Source: an uncultured Eubacteriales bacterium (GTDB taxonomy: Bacteria > Bacillota_I > Bacilli_A > RF39 > UBA660). From it: a DNA stretch of 41,252 nucleotides. The stretch covers positions 1 through 41,252 of the forward strand of contig ONSL01000006.1 in the NCBI GenBank assembly GCA_900320505.1, read 5' to 3'. Shown here piece after piece: positions 32,249-41,252 of this stretch (positions within the stretch are counted from its first letter, which is position 1; each line of letters begins with the position of its first letter). The translations under genes and the position numbers were made by a program. The notes beneath the pieces are model-generated. The model was not told the DNA's origin. It did not search any database and was given only the letters and a program-made list of their open reading frames with translations.

Positions 32249-32322
32249 AGGGACATAGTTCAATGGTAGAATGTCGGTCTCCAAAACCGCTGATGTGGGT
32301 TCAACTCCTACTGTCCCTGCCA
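32249..32322 (+). tRNA. trnW: tRNA-Trp (CCA)
   Basis: Acceptor AGGGACA/TGTCCCT, D arm (AGTTCAATGGTAGAAT), anticodon loop CTCCAAA giving anticodon CCA, T arm GTGGGTTCAACTCCTAC, discriminator G and an encoded CCA end. TGA is used as a stop elsewhere in the window, consistent with only a CCA anticodon being needed for Trp. Confidence 0.95.
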
Positions 32323-32360
32323 TTTGAAAAAATCGTCGAACCTTTTCGACGTTGAGATAA

Positions 32361-32387
32361 AACTTGATTGAAAAATCAAGTTTTTTT
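32361..32387 (+). terminator. Terminator after tRNA-Trp
   Basis: AACTTGATT/AATCAAGTT stem and seven T. A smaller hairpin CGTCGAA/TTCGACG lies just before it. Confidence 0.85.
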
Positions 32388-32411
32388 GTTGTAGGAAAGG
32401 TTGTGATAGAT

Positions 32412-32699
32412 ATGTTAAATGTCGTTAAAGAAAAACTTGAATTAAGTCCTGATTTAAGAAAGAAAATAAATTGGGCAAGTAAATACACTTCCACATCTAT
32501 TACTCTCGAGAAAGGTGCTTTAATTAAGCTAGAACCAACTAATATTGCTTATGTAGATCCTCACAAAGTAATTATTAATAATATTAAGTTCTTATTCTTC
32601 AATGGTGTTGATTGTTTCTATATTAATTCTTTAAATGATAAACATGAGTTTTCAGAACTTGAAACTATGTTTAAAAAGGCTAAGCTACTTGACTTTTAA
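32412..32699 (+). CDS. Small protein, unknown, left end of recombinase island
   Basis: About 95 residues from MLNVVKEKLELSPDLRKKIN. GGAAAGG lies 11 nt upstream; a GTG further upstream is too close to that site. The protein is mixed alpha/beta, with 'INWASKYTSTSITLEKGALIKLEPTNIAYVDPHKVIINNIKFLFF' in the middle. No membrane segment. Codons end in T more often (ATT, ACT, GTT) than in the der/spoIVA genes, where A-ending codons dominate, which matches the recombinase downstream and suggests one imported unit. Family not recognised. Confidence 0.55.
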   Translation: MLNVVKEKLELSPDLRKKINWASKYTSTSITLEKGALIKLEPTNIAYVDPHKVIINNIKFLFFNGVDCFYINSLNDKHEFSELETMFKKAKLLDF

Positions 32700-32761
32700 T
32701 ATAATCGTGATATTATAAATAACCAATGGAAGAGGTATTCTCTAAGATTGGAGGTACATCT

Positions 32762-32833
32762 ATGATTGAGTGCAAATTTAAAATTTATAATATTGATTAT
32801 AATGAGGAGTCAGTAGTATTTAGACTTTACTAG
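32762..32833 (+). CDS. Leader peptide overlapping a terminator
   Basis: A 23-residue ORF (MIECKFKIYNIDYNEESVVF...) with a good ATTGGAGG ribosome site 8 nt before the ATG. Its last third forms the 5' arm and loop of the terminator at 32804-32855. This is the arrangement of a translated attenuator leader. Whether the peptide itself has a function is unknown. Confidence 0.5.
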   Translation: MIECKFKIYNIDYNEESVVFRLY

Positions 32834-32855
32834 ATACTGTTGACTCCTCTTTTTT
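32804..32855 (+). terminator. Attenuator-like terminator before the recombinase operon
   Basis: GAGGAGTCA (32804-32812) pairs perfectly with TGACTCCTC (32841-32849). An inner AGTAT/ATACT stem follows, and six T come after. It lies 21 nt before the start of the short ORF that leads into the recombinase. Confidence 0.8.
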
Positions 32856-32875
32856 CGTTAATACGAAAGGAAATT

Positions 32876-34845
<1,970 letters not shown>

Positions 34846-35122
34846 TCCATTATAAAATATCAATATATTATGAATTATAAGATTCCAACCATAATTCCGA
34901 CCATAATAAATCCTTATAAAATAAGGTTTTATTATATTTAGTCGTCCATTTTTATGGACTAATTTTGCAAGTGCAAAATAAGTTTTTCCCTATTAAATGC
35001 CTAGATTTTATCTAGGTTTTAATAGTTTTAAGGGAAAATCTCTTATGCTCTTATTATTTTTAATACTAAAAATAATGTAATTATGGTCGAAACTTAACCA
35101 AAATCAACCATATATATGGTTG
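34846..35122. other. Structured non-coding segment
   Basis: No ORF. A 10-bp inverted repeat CGACCATAAT (34898-34907) / ATTATGGTCG (35080-35089) encloses several hairpins: TCCA/TGGA, TTTGCA/TGCAAA, and a nested set TTTTCCC-TATTAAA-CCTAGAT/ATCTAGG-TTTAATA-GGGAAAA at about 34983-35037. A CAACCATA/TATGGTTG hairpin follows near 35105-35122. It could be a terminator cluster, an attachment site or an RNA. Confidence 0.5.
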
Positions 35123-35154
35123 AAAAAAAGAGATAATTTTTTATTAATTATCTC
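35123..35154 (-). terminator. Terminator of the restriction operon
   Basis: GAGATAATT/AATTATCTC stem followed by seven T on the minus strand. It overlaps the methyltransferase stop. Confidence 0.8.
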
Positions 35155-36778
35155 TCTTTCCACGATTGTGTCTTCTATTTACCATGAATTTCCATATATT
35201 TCTAAATTCATTAACAATCTTTTTGTCAATTTTTAATATATTAATTAAAAGCTCCTGATCCATTATATCAAGCAGTTCTTCGATATCATTTTTGTTTCTT
35301 ATTTTTTCATCAATAGTTTTTAAAAGATTTTCAACTTTATTCTTGTCCATTTTTTCTATTTTTGGAAGAAGAATGTTTGAAACTTCTTTAGGTAAAACTT
35401 CGAGAACTCCCCCACCATAACTTCTACCATTCAATTCAACAAATGCAAAAGTTATACTATTATAATAAGATAGTGTAACTATGTTTTTATCTACACCTTC
35501 ATAGAAATTAATTCTATGCATAGTATCTGTTGAAACAGCATTGATTTTATTAATTACAAATTTTGGATAATTATTACTTCTTCTTAAGAAAAAAGCATCT
35601 GGAACCCATATTGAAGGAATGCAATACCATTTATTTCTTATTTTGCATTTATATCCCTTATTTGCTCCTATCTTTTCTCCATATTTAATATATTTTTGTT
35701 GTTTAGTTGGTAGTTCATTAAAATCAATGCTTTCATCAAAATTTAGCAGGAATGCTTTAACACCTTTATTAATGTTAAACTGCCAGTCATTTTTATCAAA
35801 AAATAGTCCATGAGCTTGAGAACTTCTGCCTATCAAAGGTAATGCTACTGATTCCAAATCATATTCATCAACTGTCTTCTTATCTACAGAAAAATAATCA
35901 TTATTTCCAGTTGTTATTCCTACGTTTATTAAAGCTATATCTTCAAATTTTTGAAATCTGTCATCACTTTTAATTTTATTTATTAAGTCATTTTGTTTAT
36001 CTGACAAATAATAGTTAGTCCATTTATTTCTTTCATCGACTAGGTTACTATATTCTAATTTATTTTCATCAAAGTTTTTAATTAAATCATTAATATCTTT
36101 GAAAGAACAATTGGATATTTCACATTTGTTTTTTTCTTTTTCCTTTTCTCCAATTAAAACTATAACTTCTTGTTCAGCATCATCAAATACTAGATTATCA
36201 AATGATATTATTGTTATTTTATTAAGTTCTCTTTTTAAAAAAGCACGTAAATCCTCTGCATATACTACTTGTAATAATTCTGCAGGAATTACAAATCCTA
36301 TTTTTCCATTATCATTTAACAAATTAACACAAGCAACCAAAAAGAAAACCCAACTATTAATTAATTTATTAGGAACCATATTGTTTTCTAATAATACATC
36401 TGATTGTCTTTTTCTTTGCTTTTCAGTTAAATATTGGTAACGTATATATGGAGGGTTACCTACAATTAAATCGTATTTTTCGTTCGTAGATTTATAAAAA
36501 TTATAAAAGTCATCATTAACTATATTAATAAAGGTCTTTTTACTGCATAAATGTTTAGCTTTTTCATATTCTTCTTTTATAATTTCAATTGCATCTACCT
36601 TATTATTCTTTTTTTTACTATCTATTATACTTTCTAAGAAAGCTCCATCACCACAGCTAGGTTCTAATATTTTTAAATTATCTTTATTTAGTAAATTCAC
36701 TATGAAACTTGATAGATTTAAAGGAGTATAATATCCACCTCGTTCTTTCTTAAAAGATATATCTTTTTTTAATTTCAT
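35144..36778 (-). CDS. N6-adenine DNA methyltransferase (M of an Eco57I-like system)
   Basis: 544 residues. The N-terminal 'RGGYYTP' block and motif I 'ILEPSCGDGAFLES' (39-47) bind SAM; motif IV NPPY (108-111) is the catalytic motif of gamma-class N6-adenine methyltransferases. The C-terminal half, with 'GITTGNNDYFSV' and 'PLIGRSSQ', is a TaqI/Eco57I-like target-recognition region. The ATG comes 3 bp after the stop of the fused restriction gene, so they form an operon. From memory, Eco57I also pairs a methyltransferase of about this length with an enzyme of about 1000 residues, so this one likely protects the sites. Confidence 0.88.
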   Translation of the reverse strand: MKLKKDISFKKERGGYYTPLNLSSFIVNLLNKDNLKILEPSCGDGAFLESIIDSKKKNNKVDAIEIIKEEYEKAKHLCSKKTFINIVNDDFYNFYKSTNEKYDLIVGNPPYIRYQYLTEKQRKRQSDVLLENNMVPNKLINSWVFFLVACVNLLNDNGKIGFVIPAELLQVVYAEDLRAFLKRELNKITIISFDNLVFDDAEQEVIVLIGEKEKEKNKCEISNCSFKDINDLIKNFDENKLEYSNLVDERNKWTNYYLSDKQNDLINKIKSDDRFQKFEDIALINVGITTGNNDYFSVDKKTVDEYDLESVALPLIGRSSQAHGLFFDKNDWQFNINKGVKAFLLNFDESIDFNELPTKQQKYIKYGEKIGANKGYKCKIRNKWYCIPSIWVPDAFFLRRSNNYPKFVINKINAVSTDTMHRINFYEGVDKNIVTLSYYNSITFAFVELNGRSYGGGVLEVLPKEVSNILLPKIEKMDKNKVENLLKTIDEKIRNKNDIEELLDIMDQELLINILKIDKKIVNEFRNIWKFMVNRRHNRGKRDN

Positions 36779-36781
36779 AAG

Positions 36782-39739
36782 CTATCCTTTCATTTCAATT
36801 AAAGTATAGATATCATCGTTTATTTCTTTTATAAAATTACTTTTCATTCTATTAATTATTTCTAAACTTTGTATATCTTCGTTGTTCATAATTTTGTCGT
36901 TAATTTCATTTATTGATTTTACCTTTGAATTAATTGAATAATATAATTCTTTTTCCTTTTCATCATCAAAATTTATTTTTATAATTGGTAAAATATTTAA
37001 TACTACAGTTCCTCTTGAATAAAATCCACCTTCAAAATCACTTCCTAAGCATTCCATTACACTTGTCATAATAGGATGACTTAAGTATGCTTGCAAGAAC
37101 TCTAATGAATATGGACTATCTTCTTTTAATTTAATTCCACAATAACCTGCTGTTCCTCCACTTTGAATAACCAAATTATTGTTATCAAACATGAACATTG
37201 GTTCCTTGGACATAACTCCAACAATTAATTTATCTTGATTATTAAATTCTGTTAACGCTTGTGTTCTTCCGTATTGATACCAATTACTAGTATTTGAATT
37301 AGGAACATCTCTTCCTTGTGAATTTCCTGTTACTTGTCGTGGAGCTATAATGTTATAAAATGTTTCCACATAGTTTTTAAATTTAGGAAAGTCATCAATA
37401 TTAATTAGCTCTCCATTTTCGTTATATGGGAAGATAATATATTTATCAGTATATAGAGGATCATAAGTTTTTACGTTTTTTTCTTGCATCGTAATAGGTT
37501 GATAATATCTCTTTAATAAATTCTTTTCAACTTTATACTTTTTATCATTTTTAATGAATTCTAAATATTTTTCATTATCATCTATTATTTCGTTTCCTTT
37601 AATTACATAAATATTATTTAAGCTTGTTTGAACACCATTAAAAGGTGTAGCTATTTCTGATAATAATAGTGAATTTGAAAACAATTTTTTTAAATCGTTC
37701 ATTTTCTTTAAATCATTTGAAAGAATCCATATTTTGTCATCTATTTCATTTGAATTAAAAATAATATTTTGCTCACTTAAATTATTTAATTTCCAATTAT
37801 TATAGTCAGTAATATAATTATATTCAAATTGATTGTTTCCTTCTTTATTTAGCATAATAATACAAGTGTATATTGTTTGATTAATAAAAACTTGTTGATA
37901 ATTAAAATCTAATAACAACTCCAAATAATTATTATTTGCAATTAAATTTCTTAATTCCTTACCAGAAGCAACTTTCATGAATTTATTAGGAACTATATAA
38001 CATAATTTACCATTGTCTTTTAATAGACTTATAGCTCTTTCAATAAATAAAAAATACTTATCAAATTGTTTGTAGGCTGTTTTATATTTTTCTTTATATA
38101 TATTCATTTCTTTTTCAGTTAATAAATTTTTCATATCACTAGTTTTAACATATGGAGGATTACCTATTATTAAATCGAATTTTAATCCTGGTGATACAAG
38201 ATTCCATGAAAAAGGATTTAATTCTATATAATCATCTGTTGAAGGTGCCATGTTAAAATCAATTAGTGAATTTCCAAATTCAACATTCATATCTAGTGAT
38301 GGAAGAATTGGATTAATATCAATAACTGTATTTATAGATTCATTTTCCAAAACTTTTAATAATAAACTAAATTTTGATACTTCTACAGCTTGAATGTCAA
38401 TATCATTACCATATATACATGATGATAACAATTCGCGTTTTTCAATATAAGGTAATTTATATGAATTATTATTTGTTTTTTCTAGTTTAGAAAATTCTTT
38501 ATTATCTTCATACCAATTTTCACAATAATTAATTATATATTCAAGCATATTTGTTAAGAATATTCCTGATCCGCACGCAATGTCAGCAAACTTCATTTTT
38601 TTTATTTCATTTGGAGATTTTCCAACAATTATTTTTTCCATAGATTTTTCTGTCATATATTTGACAATTTCAAATGGAGTAGTAACTATCGATCTATTTA
38701 AGTTTTCTTTTTTAGCTTTTAATCTTAGTACTCCATTATCCTCAACTAGTGTTTCAGACAAAAACAATTCATATATTTCACCTAATATGTCTGAACTAAT
38801 TACTGTAAAATCATATGGACTAATTGGATAATATAGTGATGTAATTATATTTTTTATTATACTTTTATCAAAAAGTTGCAATAATTCTTTATTTTTAAAA
38901 ATTCCAGAATTATAAGTTCTATCAGAAATGGTAAGTAATTTTAATAATTCTGATTGCAAAGTTTCATCCTTTGATGTTGACTTTGCTAATGTTTTATATA
39001 ATGGTAAATTTCTATCTTCACATATTCTTAAAAACACTATTTGATTAATAATCGTTTGTATTTCAAAATTAATATTTTTAATATTTTTTTCTTTTTTGTA
39101 TAAAAAATTCCCTAATTCTAATCTCCAATCATTTATTTGTTTTAAAAAGAATTCATCTACATTTAATCTAATACTATCATTTGAATTAAATAATGTTTCA
39201 TATGTTCCGTTATATATAATTTCTTTTGATATCATTGAATATATTTCATCAAATTTATCATAATACTCTTTATAATTGTATATTCCAACTAAATTATTAT
39301 TTATTTCATCATCTGGTTTTGGCATTACGGACGTATCATATATAATTAAATTTTCAAAATTAGTAAGAATAACAATCTTATGCTTAGCTGACCATCCATA
39401 TCTTTTTGCTTGAAAGCATGGATCTTTGTCTGTTTTAATATCTACATGTGGTTTCTTTGCTTCAACAAAGAAAACTGATCTGCCATTTAAATTAAAAGTA
39501 TAATCAGGTTTTCCTAATTCTTGTTCATATGACTCAACAGTTACTTCTTTTAATTGAGGTTTCTTACCTTGATTATTTTGAACATCCCATCCTAGGCATT
39601 CAAAAAACTTATCTATAAATTCTAATCTACATTGACTTTCATTATATCTATTACTTATATAATAATCATGATTACTATTGTATAAGTTAATTAATTCTTG
39701 TAGTTGTTTTTTAGCTGATTCTTTATTATAATTTGGCAC
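36782..39739 (-). CDS. Type IIG fused restriction-modification enzyme
   Basis: 985 residues. The N-terminal nuclease domain (1-130) has a PD-(D/E)xK site: PD at 78-79 and EAK at 93-95 (GRSVFFVEAKKP). A helical linker follows, then the methyltransferase domain with motif I 'FADIACGSGIFL' (around 384-395) and NPPY (527-530). The C-terminal target-recognition domain (about 690-930) contains 'TPFNGVQTSLNNIYVI' and 'SGGTAGYCGIKL'. One chain both cuts and methylates, as in Eco57I-type IIG enzymes. The start is GTG after AAAGGATGG. Two TACTGCAGTA palindromes flank its promoter. It is divergent from the DUF3800 gene. Confidence 0.92.
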   Translation of the reverse strand: MPNYNKESAKKQLQELINLYNSNHDYYISNRYNESQCRLEFIDKFFECLGWDVQNNQGKKPQLKEVTVESYEQELGKPDYTFNLNGRSVFFVEAKKPHVDIKTDKDPCFQAKRYGWSAKHKIVILTNFENLIIYDTSVMPKPDDEINNNLVGIYNYKEYYDKFDEIYSMISKEIIYNGTYETLFNSNDSIRLNVDEFFLKQINDWRLELGNFLYKKEKNIKNINFEIQTIINQIVFLRICEDRNLPLYKTLAKSTSKDETLQSELLKLLTISDRTYNSGIFKNKELLQLFDKSIIKNIITSLYYPISPYDFTVISSDILGEIYELFLSETLVEDNGVLRLKAKKENLNRSIVTTPFEIVKYMTEKSMEKIIVGKSPNEIKKMKFADIACGSGIFLTNMLEYIINYCENWYEDNKEFSKLEKTNNNSYKLPYIEKRELLSSCIYGNDIDIQAVEVSKFSLLLKVLENESINTVIDINPILPSLDMNVEFGNSLIDFNMAPSTDDYIELNPFSWNLVSPGLKFDLIIGNPPYVKTSDMKNLLTEKEMNIYKEKYKTAYKQFDKYFLFIERAISLLKDNGKLCYIVPNKFMKVASGKELRNLIANNNYLELLLDFNYQQVFINQTIYTCIIMLNKEGNNQFEYNYITDYNNWKLNNLSEQNIIFNSNEIDDKIWILSNDLKKMNDLKKLFSNSLLLSEIATPFNGVQTSLNNIYVIKGNEIIDDNEKYLEFIKNDKKYKVEKNLLKRYYQPITMQEKNVKTYDPLYTDKYIIFPYNENGELINIDDFPKFKNYVETFYNIIAPRQVTGNSQGRDVPNSNTSNWYQYGRTQALTEFNNQDKLIVGVMSKEPMFMFDNNNLVIQSGGTAGYCGIKLKEDSPYSLEFLQAYLSHPIMTSVMECLGSDFEGGFYSRGTVVLNILPIIKINFDDEKEKELYYSINSKVKSINEINDKIMNNEDIQSLEIINRMKSNFIKEINDDIYTLIEMKG

Positions 39740-39760
39740 AAAAATCCATCCTTTCTTTTA

Positions 39761-39806
39761 TACTGCAGTATTTACTAAATACATTATACCATAATTTACT
39801 GCAGTA
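39761..39806 (-). promoter_or_regulatory. Restriction operon promoter with paired palindromes
   Basis: A minus-strand extended -10, TGGTATAAT (TATAAT at 39788-39783), lies between two exact copies of the palindrome TACTGCAGTA (39761-39770 and 39797-39806). One copy would sit between -35 and -10 and the other just after the start site. A further perfect palindrome, GTATTTACTAAATAC (39768-39782), overlaps the first. This looks like an operator; no repressor gene is evident nearby. Confidence 0.55.
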
Positions 39807-39910
39807 GGAATAAATTTAATTAAATTTAATAAAAAAATAGTTCATCATAAGTCAACAATTAGAGATTATATGTTATAATTATTAAAGGTATTTTTAAATG
39901 GGGGGATTCT

Positions 39911-40858
39911 ATGAAAGATATTCATATAACTATTTTTTGTGATGAATCTAAAAATAGAAAAATTGGTCAAACAATATGTTCAGAATCACAGAATTGGAAC
40001 TATATAGGGGTATGTATTGTACCAACAGCTAAAATAGACGATGTTTCAAATAGCTTGAATAATTTAAGATGCGGTGCCAAAGAAAACTATCTTACTTGTA
40101 AAAAAAATTGCAAGTATCATGAAATGAACAAGAAAAAAATACATTATACTCAATCTCAAAATGGGTATATATATAAAACAGCAGATAAATGGACAGATTA
40201 TATCTTAAATAATTTTATTGATAAAGATTTTTTTATAAACATTCTAGGAATTGATTATTGCAAATTAGATAAGTCATATTTTAAATCAGGTGATGAATAT
40301 ACAAATATTGATGAGAATATTTATTGTAGATTTTTTAGAACTGCTATTTTATATGGCATTAAACATCTTTTATCAGATTATGACACTGTGATTGTTGATA
40401 ATATATATCATGATATTGGTGAAATGGAAAACCATAGGTATTTTAGAAAGCAAATTATTAATTATGCAAATTGGAATGAAGACAATATTATAATGAATTG
40501 CGATGAAATTAGCTTTATTCCAACAACTGATGAAAATTGTTTAGAAACTAAGAATGTCTTTTTACAACTAATAGATTTATTTTTAGGCGAATCGATTGCT
40601 TTAATACATGGTGATGTAGATAATGATAGAAAAAAAGATTTGGCTGTTAAATTATTTCCAATTGTTGATCATTGCTTGAATAGACCTAACAATCCTAATA
40701 GTAATTATCACAAATTATATTGTATTAGCTTTTTCCCAAAATATAGAATTAATGATGACATGGATGAATTTGAGAAAACTTTAAAAAAATATGACAATTT
40801 TTTTAATAAAAGAGAAATTAAGTTATCGAAAAGTGGAGAACAATTAACTCTTTTTTGA
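39911..40858 (+). CDS. DUF3800 protein
   Basis: 315 residues. It begins 'IHITIFCDESKNRKIGQ': an acidic CDES at the end of the first strand is the signature of DUF3800, an RNase H-like-fold family. Further conserved acidic residues are seen in 'DTVIVDNIYHDIG' and 'NVFLQLIDLFLGES'. These proteins are often found on phages, plasmids and defence islands; a nuclease activity is suspected but not known for this member. GGGGGATTCT precedes the ATG, and an extended -10 TGTTATAAT (near 39870-39878) lies upstream. It is divergent from the restriction operon. Confidence 0.82.
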   Translation: MKDIHITIFCDESKNRKIGQTICSESQNWNYIGVCIVPTAKIDDVSNSLNNLRCGAKENYLTCKKNCKYHEMNKKKIHYTQSQNGYIYKTADKWTDYILNNFIDKDFFINILGIDYCKLDKSYFKSGDEYTNIDENIYCRFFRTAILYGIKHLLSDYDTVIVDNIYHDIGEMENHRYFRKQIINYANWNEDNIIMNCDEISFIPTTDENCLETKNVFLQLIDLFLGESIALIHGDVDNDRKKDLAVKLFPIVDHCLNRPNNPNSNYHKLYCISFFPKYRINDDMDEFEKTLKKYDNFFNKREIKLSKSGEQLTLF

Positions 40859-40859
40859 C

Positions 40860-40882
40860 AAAAAAAGCATCGATATGATGCT
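40860..40882 (-). terminator. Terminator between DUF3800 gene and zinc-ribbon gene
   Basis: AGCATC/GATGCT stem followed by a run of T on the minus strand; it ends the small zinc-ribbon gene. Confidence 0.7.
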
Positions 40883-41131
40883 CTAGATATTTAATTTTAT
40901 TTTCTCATCTGGATTGTTTTTGTTTATACAATAATAAACTGTATAATCATGTGCAGGTTTTGGATTAAAATACTCTGATTCTATTTTATATTTTTTAGAA
41001 CATTCATCACATTGAATGATTGGAGTTTCTTCTTCTATTCTATTCCAATCATCACCTTTTATTTCTTGTTTTATTGTTCCTTTTCCACAAGGACATTTAA
41101 TTTTGTTTACTCTAATAGTTTCCCAACTCAT
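40883..41131 (-). CDS. Small zinc-ribbon protein
   Basis: 82 residues (MSWETIRVNKIKCPCGKGTI...). Two Cys pairs, CPCG (around 13-16) and CDEC (around 41-44), form a zinc-ribbon. Tyr- and Lys-rich strands follow ('KYKIESEYFNPKPAHDYTVYYC'). GGAGG lies 6-8 nt before the ATG. It converges on the DUF3800 gene. No known family; a nucleic-acid-binding role is inferred only from the ribbon. The last 120 bp of the window contain no recognisable feature. Confidence 0.6.
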   Translation of the reverse strand: MSWETIRVNKIKCPCGKGTIKQEIKGDDWNRIEEETPIIQCDECSKKYKIESEYFNPKPAHDYTVYYCINKNNPDEKIKLNI

Positions 41132-41252
41132 AATACACCTCCGATTTAATACTTATTATATCACGTATAATACTGAGTAGTAAATTGATTAGTTTTGATA
41201 AGTTGAAACTTTTGATATTTACATTATAATATTTATATTCATTTTTATAAAA

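Noticed and set aside
32249-32411. tRNA-Trp as the integration site of the recombinase island
   Set aside because: No second copy of the tRNA 3' end was found in the window, and large serine recombinases rarely use tRNA genes. The left boundary stays unresolved.
35144-39739. BREX or DISARM defence system
   Set aside because: The two methyltransferase-containing genes lack the companion genes (PglZ, BrxC or the DISARM helicase), and the large one has its own PD-(D/E)xK nuclease, so a type IIG system fits better.

Overview
This window comes from a very AT-rich Bacillota chromosome, probably an uncultured gut Bacilli lineage of the RF39 type. That placement is inferred from gene content, not computed. 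TGA is used as a stop (der and the reverse transcriptase both end in TGA), so the standard code applies and this is not a mycoplasma. Two spore genes (spoVIF and spoIVA) point to a spore-forming lineage or a recent descendant of one. Much of the gene content matches the Bacillus subtilis neighbourhoods hbs-der-gpsA-spoIVA and trmB/ytxGH/ackA/thiI/ezrA/rpsD/tyrS.

Left part (1-8.3 kb): a TnpB-type gene is cut by the window edge, with a hairpin beside it. Then come an exported protein, HU, a minus-strand run of membrane and zinc-ribbon proteins of unknown role, and der with a small SHOCT-like partner. Between der and spoIVA lies accessory DNA. It begins with a membrane-protein pseudogene and a tandem type I toxin-antitoxin array: two 33-residue hydrophobic peptides and three antisense-RNA/terminator modules. 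A glycine-rich protein and spoVIF follow.

Centre of interest (8.3-11.9 kb): a complete diversity-generating retroelement (DGR) on the minus strand, in the order target gene with variable repeat (VR), template repeat (TR), avd, reverse transcriptase, MutS-domain-I-like accessory gene. TR and VR are each 113 bp, align without gaps, and differ at 12 positions. All 12 are template adenines, and they change nine codons of a membrane-anchored, probably C-type-lectin-like surface protein. The best promoter for the target gene has a 17-bp spacer made only of T, which suggests phase-variable expression of a hypermutable protein.

Housekeeping block (12-32.3 kb): spoIVA, engB, nrnA, ackA, thiI, ezrA, rpsD with a long leader, a phosphatase that seems to start at ATA, tyrS behind a T-box leader (with a broken gene lodged between them), ytxH/ytxG-like genes, a lipoprotein, trmB, a DUF402 nucleotide phosphatase, a DUF308 protein, gpsA, a YerB-like protein and tRNA-Trp.

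Right part (32.4 kb to the end): an island with different codon preference. It holds a small protein, a leader peptide overlapping an attenuator-like terminator, a short helper ORF, a large serine recombinase, a 190-bp structured non-coding segment, an Eco57I-like pair (545-residue methyltransferase scale plus 985-residue fused restriction-modification enzyme), a divergent DUF3800 protein and a small zinc-ribbon protein. This looks like a recombinase-borne defence island; its right end lies outside the window.
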